Made by a program: the position numbers and the translations under genes | The notes under the pieces: model-generated | Database searches by the model: none | Seen by the model: the letters and a program-made list of their open reading frames with translations, nothing else | Told to the model about the DNA's origin: nothing | Shown: positions 35,602 to 46,522 of the stretch, piece by piece | Position numbering within the stretch: position 1 is the first letter of the stretch | Layout: each line of letters opens with the position of its first letter | NCBI GenBank assembly: GCA_039720395.1 | Contig: CM077831.1 | Location: 2,894,003 to 2,958,002, forward strand | Direction: 5' to 3' | DNA length: 64,000 nt | Source: Liquidambar formosana | Taxonomy: Eukaryota > Streptophyta > Magnoliopsida > Saxifragales > Altingiaceae

Positions 35602-38151
35602 ATGGCACCTAAGAAAATTGTGGTTTCTCCTTTCAACAAGTCCTCCAGCGTCAACACTGGAACGCTTCCGGTTACACACGCTTGGACTAAATCTGGAGAA
35701 TCTCAACTGGTGTCACCACTTAAGGGTTCAACCAAGCAACATAGCAAGAAAACCCCTTCGGCAATGAAGAAGTCGACTTCCTACTCCGCTTGTAGCCCGA
35801 AGGAAGGAACAGAAGTTTCTCTCTCTGACACGCAATCAAGCACTGGGTTGAGGACTGGATCTTACTCTAAGACCTCCTCTGTGCGTAGATGGTGATTCTC
35901 GCTCTACTTCAGAATCTACCATGCCGGTGATGGTCATAGAAGCCGCTACATCTGATGATTGTTTCCAGCAGATGACTGAAGCTATTGAAAAGTTAACAAA
36001 ATCCCAAGCGGAAAAAGATATAGAAATTGCCTCACTTCGTTCACAAATGGCTACGCTCCTTAGCCGACCAGAGTCACAAAACCATTCGGGTGAGGCCAGT
36101 CGTGATTCCACTATTCCTACTAGGCCTGTGGGTCAAAAAATTCAAATCAATCAGAGCAATAGCAAAGGCAAGAGCAGCATCATCGCACTATGTCACAAAA
36201 TGCCATGCGTGGTGGAACGCAGAAGTCCGTTGCTTCCCTTTCTGTGCAACAGCTTCAACATATGATTGCAGACACAAAACGAACTCAGTACGGAGGAAGT
36301 CCTCAGTCATCTCTCGTATATGTTAAACCGTATTCTCAGTGTATTGATGAAATGCGTATGCCAGTGGGCTACCAACCTCCAAAATTCCAGCAGTTCGATG
36401 GAAAAGGCCATCCTAAACAGCACGTAGCTCACTTCATCGAAACTTGCAACCACGCTGGTACATTTGGTGACTTGATGGTGAAGCAATTTGTTCGCTCCCT
36501 CAAAGGTTTGGGGTTTGATTGGTACACTGAACTCCAGGCTGGATCAATTGATAGTTGGGACCAACTTGAGCGAAGTTTCATCGATCGATTCTATAGCACC
36601 AAGTGAACAGTGGGTCTTCCAGAACTCGCTAGTACGAAACAAAGGAAAGACGAGCCTGTTATTGAATTCATTGAGAGATGGAGGAACCTTGTACTCAATT
36701 GCAAAGAACGTATCAGTGAAACTTCCTCTATCGACATGTGTGTTCAAAGGATGCACTGGGGTTTGCTCTATAGCCTACAAGGTAATATGCCACACAGTTT
36801 TGAGGCACTTGCTACACAAGCCCATGATCTTGAGATTCAAATAGCTTGGCATGGTAGTCATTCATTGAGTGATCCTCGAGAGAAAAAGGAGCCCAACAAG
36901 GAGCCAAAGAAGGATGGAAAGTCCTCCAAAGGGAAGGAAGTTATGACAACTACTACCTCTCTTGCAAAGATCTCTACCAAGAAGAAAAAGGAGGTCAAAG
37001 CCAACATTACCCAAGATGAACCTGAGAAGAAGACTAAGCTCACTTTAAAAGAGCTTGAGGAAAAAGAGTACCCATTCTCTGATTCTGAGGTTTCTGATAT
37101 ACTTGATCAATTTCTCAAACTCAATATGATTGAACTCCCAGCTTCTAAAAGACCTCAAGAGGTAGGACGTGTTGATGATCCAAAATACTGCAAGTTCTAT
37201 AGGATAGTTAGCCATCCTATAGAGAAATGCTTTGTTTTGAAAGAAGCAATCCATCGCTTGATGAAATAGGAGAAGATCAAGGTCGATGACAATGATAATG
37301 TCACTGCCACCAATGTTACTATGGTTACCTTTGGGTCTTGTGATCCAACTCCAATACCATATAATAAAGCATGGCCAGCTTTGTCCACGAAGCACCCAGA
37401 AGCATCAAATCCAACACATGCTCCTATCCTTTTACAGGGGGCATATACCTCGCAAGTTAAGGAGTCAGCTGCTTTTCTTCCTGAAGGAGCAGTCCCTGTG
37501 GAGTTCATTATAGATGGAGAAGTGACAACAGTCTATGCATACCCCAGAATGCCGAAACCAGAAAATCCCAATGCACCAACTCTTTTTGAATTGATAACTG
37601 ATGATTTGGAAAATTGGTACACTTCGTCAGAATCAGAAGACGATATTGCTGATGGTTGTTCGACTTTTATCAACAAAAGAAAAAAATATCAAAAGTCACC
37701 CCAGAGAAAGCAGGTGGACTCGGCATCAACATCAAAAATAGTCAACGCACTTCCTTTGCCAGATCCTCAAATGTGTATACCAGAGGCATTGTTAGTGCAA
37801 CGAGAACAGTCTAATCTTGAAGAAGATAACCAAGGATGGACGATTGTGTCTCGATGAAAACACCACTTGTCGCCTCTACTTCCATCCACATCCTTAATGG
37901 AGAAGCCAGACTATCCTGTAAAAAGGGGACGATCCCAACGTCGGCCAAGGGGAAGGAAGATTCTTAAAAAGAAAGATCTTAAGGTCACATTGATGGAGAA
38001 GGAAGAAGTTGATGAACATTCTCACTGGAAACCAATAACTCTACGAGAGTTCTTTCCAATGGATTACCTTCCAGAAGAATGTGTATCCACATATGCCATC
38101 AGCGCTTGTGAGGAAGAACAACCTATAACAAGAGAGGACAACTGGTCATAA
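35602..38151 (+). pseudogene. Element A gag (decayed)
   Basis: Starts at ATG 35602 (MAPKKIVVSPFNKSS). A Ty3-type Retrotrans_gag domain lies at about 36350-36860 (PPKFQQFDGKGHPKQH, LKGLGFDWYTEL, FIERWRNLVLNCKER), followed by a Lys/Glu-rich region and a Cys/His-like KYCKFYRIVSHPIEKC segment near 37180-37230. Stops occur at 35893, 36604 (CGA-to-TGA-like), 37267 and 37855, and the frame shifts near 35900 and after 38151. Gag would form the particle and bind the element RNA; this copy cannot. Confidence 0.85.
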
Positions 38152-38213
38152 GTGAAATATTCATCTCATGAATTGTTCATCAATGCAAATGCCGTTACGA
38201 AAAACTAAAAGAT

Positions 38214-41200
38214 ATGTCACCCAATCTGAGTTTATCAAAAGTGCTTTCTTTGCCAGAGGAAACCCGCTCAGTATTAGTTCATATTCTGACAAATCCAGAA
38301 AAATATCGAGGCAAAGGTGTGAAACAGGAAAGTAGGTCATCCTATGCAGATTGCATGTCAACAATCTCTTTTACAGATGAAGATCTACAGTTAGGTTCTC
38401 GTCCCCACAACAGACCTCTTTATGTTCGTGGATATGCTCGAGAACACAGGATCACACGTATCCTAATTGATTATGGGTCAGTTGTAAATATCATGCCAAT
38501 TCGAACAATGAAGCAGCTAGGGATCACCAGGGACGAGTTGTCAAAAAGCAGGTTAACGATCCAAGGTTTCAATCAAAAGGGCCAATGTGCAATGGGTATG
38601 ATTCGTGTTGACATTGAAATTGGAGAATTAAAATCTTCGGCTCTTTCATATCATAGACTCTAAAACGTCTTATGAGTTGCTTTGGGACGTCCATGGATGC
38701 ATGAGGCAAGAATTGTACCTTCAACATGGCATCAATGCTTCAAGTATATCAGAGATGGCGAAGAGAAGCGGGTTGTAGCTGAAATTGAACCTTTACTAAA
38801 GAGGAAGCGCACTTTGCTGATGCCAAATTTTATGGTGATTTGGAGGTTATTCCAGAAGCTCTACCTATCTCTATGCCAGAGGTTAAAGCCAAAGAAGGAA
38901 ATAACAACATCCTCATTTGCTAAAAACAGTAAAAGTCATCGCACCATCAGAAGCAGTCCCTCAGACAGGCCCGATACCTTGCTCCACCTTGAAGCTTCAA
39001 AGCAGAAAATTACAAACCTCTTCTAAGGATTCTTTGGAAAATCCTAAAACATTGCTTTCCACAGATGACTTGAAGGTCTTGAAAGAGGATTTTACTCTAC
39101 CAATCTCAAACCTTATCGACTTGTCAATTTCTGAACCTTCAATAAAAGGCGTCGCAAAAGCTTCGACTTCTAGAGAAGTTGAATGTAACCCAAAGGCATG
39201 GTTCGATCCTCAAGTCCAGAAGTTGTTTGAAAGTGCTGGGTATGGAAAGGGAGAACCTCGTGAGCTTAGGAAGCTTGATCCAGTCCTTGCTAGTGGGCAA
39301 GCTTATGCATTGGCAACAACCGAGAAGCTGTACAAGAAAGAGCAAGTCAATACCACAACATAAATTTGGGATAGGCTATCGCCCAGATGGTCCTGTTCGT
39401 ATCAAAGTAAAGAAAGCGTGATCAAATCCCATCATGATACAAATATTGAAGTGCCAGAAGAAGAAAAAAATACACAGCCAAAGATTCCTACCAAGGATGA
39501 AACCATTGTACAGAATGTGTGGATTTCAGTGTTTGAGCGATTGGGTGATAAAACTTCATCATCAGATCAATAAGCTTCAATACAAAAACCTTCAGTGTTC
39601 TCCCGACTTGGTTCAAAGTTGGTCACTCCCAAGTCAAGATCCCAAAAACAAAATTTTAGACGGCGTTACAGACATGGCCGCCAAAACAGAAAAAGGAGAT
39701 TCAGCCAACAAGAAGTCCACGGAAGGTTGATGATGATCAACGGAGTTCAACTAATTCCATCAATCGGTCTAAAACCCTTGCTGTTCGTCAACATCAATTA
39801 ACAAAATGTAACAAAATGAAAAATCTAATTGATGTAGAAGTCAAAGATGAAAAGATTGTTTCAGTTAGCTATGTCACAATTGAAGAAATACCTACAGAAG
39901 GGTCATTCTCAGATGATTCATCTTCTGAAGATGAGCTTGAACCTGCACCTCGCACTTTTAAAGAAGGGGGGCAAACCACTGTTGATGATCTTAAAAAGTT
40001 GAATTTAGGGACCGAAGAAGATCGAGGCCCATCTTTGTCAGTGCTCTTTTAAGTCCAGAAGAAGAAGCTGAATACTTTAAGTTACTTCAAGAATACAAAG
40101 ATGTCTTTGCATGGAGTTATAAAGAAATGCCTGGACTCGATCCCAAAGTTGCAGTTCATCATATTTCAGTGAAGCATGGTGTACGCCCTATCAAATAGTC
40201 CCAACGACGATTCCATCCTGAGTTGGTCCCACAGATTGAAGTAGAAATCAACAAGCTTGTGGAAGCAGGCTTCATTCGAGAGGTTAAATATCCAACGTGG
40301 ATTGCAAATATTGTCCCTGTAAGAAAGAAGAATGGGCAGATTCGAGTCTGTGTAGACTTTCGTGATCTAAATCGAGCATGCCCTAAAGATGATTTTCCAT
40401 TACCCATTACAGAACTCATGGTTGACGCAACTACTGGTCATGAAGTTTTGTCTTTATGGATGGATCGTCTGGTTACAATCAAATTCGGATGGCCCCCAAA
40501 GATGAAGAGCTCACTGTGTTTCGTACTCCGAAGGGAATATACTATTATAAAGTTATGCCTTTTGGACTCAAAATGCTGGTGCAACATACCAACGAGCTAT
40601 GCAAAAGATTTTCGATGATATGCTACACAAAAAGGTCGAATGTTATGTTGACGACCTTGTTGTAAAATCAAGAAAACGCCAGGATCACTTTAGGGACCTT
40701 CGTGATATCTTTGAAAGGCTGCGAAGATATCAACTAAAGATGAACCCATTGAAGCGTGCCTTTGGAGTTACTTCAGGGAAATTTCTGGGTTTCATCGTCA
40801 AACACCGAGGCATTGAGATTGATCATCAAAAATTGATGCTATTCAAAGTATACCTGAGCCGCACAACCTCCACGAATTGAGAAGTCCAAGGACGATTTGC
40901 ATACATTCGAAGGTTTATATCCAACCTTGCTGGGCGCTGTCATCCATTCAATCAGTTAATGAAGAAAAGTGTTCCATTCGAATGGAATGAATCATGTCAA
41001 AAGGCTCTTCAAAGCATAAAAGAATACCTCCTCAGGCCTCCAGTGCTCATGGCCCCAACTCCTGGAAAACCACTTCTCCTGTACATTACTGCACAAGAAC
41101 AGTCGTTAGAAGCTCTTCTAGCACAGGCTAATGCAGATGGAAAAGAAAACACTCTGTACTACCTAAGTCGAACATAGTTGGTGCAGAGTTGAACTACTCA

Positions 41201-41428
41201 CCCATTGAAAAGATTTATCTCGCTCTCGTTTTCTCCACAAAGAAATTGAGACATATGTTGTCACACATCATCATTATCTCACGGGCGGATCCAGTCAAGT
41301 ACATCATGTCAAGGCCAGTTCTTTCAGGGAAGTTGTCAAGATGGGCATTTCTCTTAATGGAATTTGATATAATTTTTATCCCACAAAGAGTAATGAAAAG
41401 GCAAGCATTAGCTAACTTTTTAGCAGGC
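38214..41428 (+). pseudogene. Element A protease, reverse transcriptase and first RNase H (decayed)
   Basis: The retropepsin region around 38440-38500 reads RILIDYGSVVNIMP, with Y where the catalytic D-(S/T/N)-G triad is expected. The reverse transcriptase spans about 40080-40870, with VCVDFRDLNRACPKDDFPLP (near 40350) and the catalytic YVDD at 40647-40658. RNase H follows (41050-41425), ending ALANFLAGC at the point where element B is inserted. Several stops (for example 40197 and 40878) and frameshifts (such as near 40455 and 40580) are seen. The segment 38680-40020 has only broken frames. Confidence 0.85.
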
Positions 41429-43817
41429 TGTGAACCCCGGAAATTGGGCCCATGAGGGATTGGAAAGAAAATGGGTTTGAAAAAGAAAAAGGAAAGGAGT
41501 CGCCACCTTATTTTTTAAAGGAAACAAGGAAAACCCTAAAAATCAGGTTGTTTTAGGAAAATAATTTGAATGACTCCATAAAAAAAAGGAAAGGCAAAAA
41601 CCAATCTTTTGAAAACCAAAGAAATCGGGGATTCGGAGGCTAAGTTATGACATGGGAAGGTTCTAGGCAAAGCCTATAGGCACCCATGTCACCCTTTCGG
41701 TCTCTCAGTTCATTTGGGCTAATCAAGATCATTTGGGTTAAACCATAGGACTTGTATTAAAAATTAACTCTAGATAGGGAGAAGAGAATGAGTTAAGAAG
41801 AAAGGTGAATTGGGGCACCTTCACACCCACCTACCTGAGCGCAATTAGCTCCAAGCATTTAGCCATTTCAGACATAAGCAGCCCTATTTGCCATAGGACA
41901 AATACCACACCTATTTGCACCCTTACAAGTGCTCAAAACCATGCAAAAACACTAACATGCAAATCTGGACAGAATAGTATTATGGCCCTAAAAATCATCC
42001 ACTAAGCATGCTAACAGCAACACAGCGAACAATAATAAGTCCTAACATATTCCTAGAACCATATCATGCAAAAAACCCTAAAACATACTAACATGCATGC
42101 AAAACTATCATGTTTACTCCATATGAAAAACATATACAGCAAACACAGAAAAACCAATAAAAAGTCTACTTTATCATGCTATATGAAAACAAACACGAAA
42201 CAATGACTCTAAAACCCTAAACTCACAAATATGCTTAAAAACATACAAAACATACTTTAATCATGCTAAAACCAAACTAAACAGAAATTAAATCATGCAT
42301 ATTAACTAACTAAAGCAATATAACATGATGAAAATCCTAACTCTAACATGCAATGACACTAATCCTAGCACAAGGACAAACAGGAGCACAAGAATCATAA
42401 CTATGCATTAAAAACCTAAAGGACAGCCCTAAAGCATGCTAAACAGTAGATAAAAATAGATATTCCATGTATATTAACTAGTTAGAGTGTTAATACATGA
42501 TAAAAAAGTCACCTTTAACATGCAATAAGCCTAACCCATATGAGAACCTAGTTTAAGCTTGAATAGAGAAGGAGAATACCTTAGGAAGTGGCTCCCCTTG
42601 TGTTGTAATTGTTTGTGGCTCAGGTCTTTAGAGTGAATCAAACCAACACGAATCCTCCTCTTTGTCAAAGTGGTATCACAGCAAAGAGATCAAAACTCAC
42701 TCAACTTTGAAAAGAAATAGAAAACAAAAAGAGAACAAGAGAAAAGAAAAAGTGATTCTCGTCACTTTGCAGCAGCAACTTCAATCGCGTTTTTGGGTAT
42801 GAAAACGTTGGATTTGGACAAAGCTTGTGAAATACAAAGTTGTAGAGAATTGAATTATCTTTCTAACAAGACCAATTTCATCAAATTCTGACTTCAGATG
42901 AAAAAGTTATAATTAAAATACGACTGCTGGTTTTCAGAAAATCTGCTGCTGAATTATGACGAATTTCACTCCCTCCAAACCCTCTTCTCCTCTCCCCTTG
43001 TATAAAGACATTAAGAGAGTATTTATAGCTGAAATCTGGAGTTTCCCTTTCCTTCCTAGACTAGGTTTCTTTGGAGAATAATCAAAAGGTATTTTATAAT
43101 GATAAAAGACTTCTAATCTGAATAGGAAAAGGAAATTGTCTTTTATAAAAATTGGGAGACTGACCGCTAACACGCATGCACATGTATCGTATGTGCGTAA
43201 CACACTCATCACATACATACACGTGTTAGTGTCATGATAAAAATGGCTAATTTAATAAAATAATTTTCTTTTCATTTTAACCAAAAATCTCATGCTGTGA
43301 TTCGCACTAATTCTTCAAGGATAATCCGTAAATAACCACACTAAACTCATCATCAGGCCATATCAAAATTGAACTTCATGAAACACTTTTGAGGGTAAAA
43401 TGATGACTAATGAAAGTCAATTTGAAAAGATTTGGTTGGTAATTGTGAGTCAATTAGAGCTAACCCAAGGAAGGGTCAATTAACCAACTTGAACTACATC
43501 GAGCCATTTTAATCCCGAGCCATTGACTTACCAAATTGACACTAAAAATACCTCTTATGCATCCATATGAACTCCAATTGACAATTTGGAGATCATTCCA
43601 AGGTCAAATGAAAAGTTTGGGACTTAAAAGACGATTATGCCCTCAAGTCACAAAAGCTTATTATCCCTCAAGATCAACTCCAATTTGAACCAAAATTCAT
43701 ATCCATTGTCCTTGTGACTCTAGAAAACTAATGCAAGTGACTAGACTCAAAAACAAACAAAAAACATGCATGAAATGATGAGCCCTAGTAAGGTGGTGCA
43801 AAAATGGGGTGTGACAG
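41429..43817 (-). repeat. 3' LTR of element B (internally deleted)
   Basis: 2389 bp against 2770 bp for the 5' LTR. It lacks a segment of about 385 bp that corresponds to 57532-57925 (breakpoint near 41730 after AATCAAGATC), including the TACGTAGGC module. TATA box on the minus strand at 43027-43020. Confidence 0.9.
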
Positions 43818-43829
43818 AAGCCCCTCATT
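43818..43829 (-). other. Purine-rich tract of element B
   Basis: On the minus strand AATGAGGGGCTTC directly precedes the TGTCACACC start of the 3' LTR. This is the position of the plus-strand primer; the tract is short and imperfect. Confidence 0.5.
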
Positions 43830-43945
43830 GGCGAACAAGTTACACTGTGAACCAATGATAAAGAACAACCCATTTTTGGCCAAAAAGCCCGGAGAAATCA
43901 CCACACTGATACCAATAATGATGGGAGGTTGAAAACCTGAGACTG

Positions 43946-46020
43946 AAATAAGGAAGTGTACTCAAGTCATGAGTATACTTAAACCACTGGGGGTTGATGA
44001 TTGTCAAGAGAAGCATATTCAAGCACTACGAATGAACATACTTTTGAAATGGAGAAATATATTCTAGTCGAATATATTTAACCAAGTGATGAGAATGAGA
44101 TGAAAAGTACGTTCAAGTGATGAACATACCTTTGAAATGGAGAAATTATCCAAGCGATGGATATACTTAACCAAGTAAGTGACAAAATATCTGAGAAGTA
44201 TACTCAAGTGATGAGTATACCATTGAAATGGAGAAATATATTCAGGTCACGAATATATTTAACCAAGTAATGTGAGAATGAAATCTGAGAAGTATACTCA
44301 AGTGGTGAGGATACTTAATGATTGAGAAAGACTGAGAATTACGTTCAAGTGATGAACATACTTTTGAAAAATGAGAAATATATTCGGGTCACGAATATTT
44401 AACTAAGTAAGATAGAGAATGAACTGAGAAGTATACTCAAGTGATGAGTATACCATTGAAATGGAGAAATATATTCAAGTGATGAATATATTTAACCAAG
44501 TAAGTGACAAATAATCTGAGAAGTATGTTCAAGTGATGAACATACCAATGAAATGGAGAAATATACCCAAGCGATGGATATACTTAACCAAGTAGGATAA
44601 GAATAATCTGAGAGGTGTATTCAAGTGATGAGTGTACTTTTGAAATGGAGAAATATTCAGGTCACGAACATATTTAACCAAGTGATGAAAAGATGCTGAG
44701 AATATACTCAAGTGATGAGTATACTTAATGATTGAAAAAGACTGAGAAGTACGTTCAAGTGATGAACACACTTTTGAAATGGAGAAATGTATCCAAGTGA
44801 TGGATATATTTAACCAAGTAAGCTGAGAAGTACACTCAAGTGATGAGCATACCATTGAAATGGAGAAATATATCCAAACGACGGATATATTTAACCAAGT
44901 AAGATAAGAATAATCTGAGAAGTGTACTCAAGTGATGAGTACACCATTGAAATGGAGAAATATATTCTAGTTACGAATATACTTAACCAAGTAAGTGACA
45001 AGTATGTTTGAGTGATAAACATACCCTTGAAATAGAGAAATATATCCAAGTGATGGATATACTTAACCAAGTAAGTGACAAGTATGTTTAAGTGATAAAC
45101 ATACCATTAAAATAGAGAAATATATCCAAGCGATGGATATACTTAAGCAAGTAAGATAGAGAATAATCTGAGAAGTGTACTCAAGTGATGAGTACACCAT
45201 TGAAATGGAGAAATATATTCTAGTCATGAATATATTTAACCAAGTAAGTGACAAATATTCTGAGAAGTATGTTCAAGTGATGAACATACTATGAAATGGA
45301 GAAATATATTCAAGTGATGAATATACTTAACCAAGTAAGTGGCAAATATCTGAGAAGTATACTCAAGTGATGAGTATACCATTGAAATGGAAAAAATATA
45401 CCCAAGTGGTGGATATACTTAACCAAGTAAGTGACAAATGATCTGAGAAGTATGTTCAAGTGATGAACATACCAGTGAAATGGAAAAAATATACCCAAGT
45501 GGTGGATATACTTAACCAAGTAAGTGACAAATGATCTGAGAAGTATGTTCAAGTGATGAACATACCATTGAAATGGAGAAATATACCCAAGCGATGGATA
45601 TACTTAACCAAGTAAGTGACGAAATATCTGAGAAGTATACTCGAGTGATGAGTATACCATTGAAATGGAGAAATATATTCAAGTGATGAATATATTTAAC
45701 CAAGTAAGTGATAATGAGGATCTGAAACTAGGAAGCATATTCAATGGGTGAACATGCTTTTGAAATGGAAGAATAATTCAAGTGATGAAATATTCAACCA
45801 AGTATGATAGAGAATGAGAATTTGAAGCTGAGAAGCATATTCAAAGAGTGAATACACTTTTGAAATGGAAGAATATATTCAAGTGATGAGTATATTCAAC
45901 CAAGTGGGATGGAAAATCAAGAATTTGAAACTGAGGAGTATATTCAAAGGGTGAATACACTTTTGAAATGGAAGATATTCAAGTGATGAATACATTCAAC
46001 CAAGTGAGATGAAAAATCAA
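43946..46020. repeat. Tandem hairpin array (about 90-bp units) in element B 3' region
   Basis: About 22-24 units of roughly 90 bp, each made of two half-units. A half-unit is a short inverted repeat around a loop AGTGA, followed by a linker such as CCATTGAAATGGAGAAAT or TTAACCAAGTAAGTGACAAAT. Stem arms differ between units but mostly match each other (for example GTATACTCA/TGAGTATAC at 44198-44220, GTATGTTCA/TGAACATAC at 44523-44545, GTGTACTCA/TGAGTACAC at 44922-44944, GTATGTTTA/TAAACATAC at 45082-45104, ATATATTCA/TGAATATAT at 44469-44491). The minus-strand ORFs across it are repeat artefacts. Tandem arrays in the 3' region of Tat elements are known sources of satellites. Confidence 0.9.
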
Positions 46021-46289
46021 GATTTGACATGAGGATATATGATCAATTTATCAAGATTAAACAAGCATGGTGCAAGAGGAAAGTGTCTTAACACATTATC
46101 ACTTGAGTTGGCATGGCACAGGGGAAATATATTCAACCCTTTTGAACATAAAATCAATTCAAGGAATTGATTTCAAGATGGAATTTGATTGATTTTAAGC
46201 TCAAAAAGTGTTGAATATCTCATTTGGAAGGAGGTTTGATCACGCGTCAAGGCGAGACAAAGCGAGAAGCAAAACCAAAACAAAGTGGC

Positions 46290-46435
46290 TTGGGTGACCA
46301 CCAGGCCTCGGGGCTAGCCGCCCAGGCCTGGGGTTACCCGAGCCCGAAGCAGAAATCCACTTTGAATAGGAAACTTCCTATTCTGATGGGTTTTTCCTAT
46401 TTGAACTTGGATTTGTGACCTTTTCCCTATAAAAA
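46290..46435 (+). promoter_or_regulatory. Putative promoter of the antisense ORF in element B
   Basis: A GC-rich palindromic segment (GGGCTAGCCGCC at about 46311 and the palindrome CCCAGGCCTGGG at 46321-46332) is followed by a TATA box TATAAAAA at 46428-46435, 95 bp before the ATG at 46523. A very similar GC-rich segment followed by a TATA box occurs in the LTR of element C (63225-63300 and 63482). Confidence 0.6.
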
Positions 46436-46522
46436 CACATCCAAGAGGTTCCTAAACTATTGTATTCATTCATTAGAAATTATGGAGGCTCTAGACAAAT
46501 TTTAGGAGGGTTTTTGAGAGTT

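Noticed and set aside
44529..45703. Minus-strand ORFs with repeated HHLNI/TWLNI-like units
   Set aside because: They are translations of the hairpin tandem array, short and in shifting frames.
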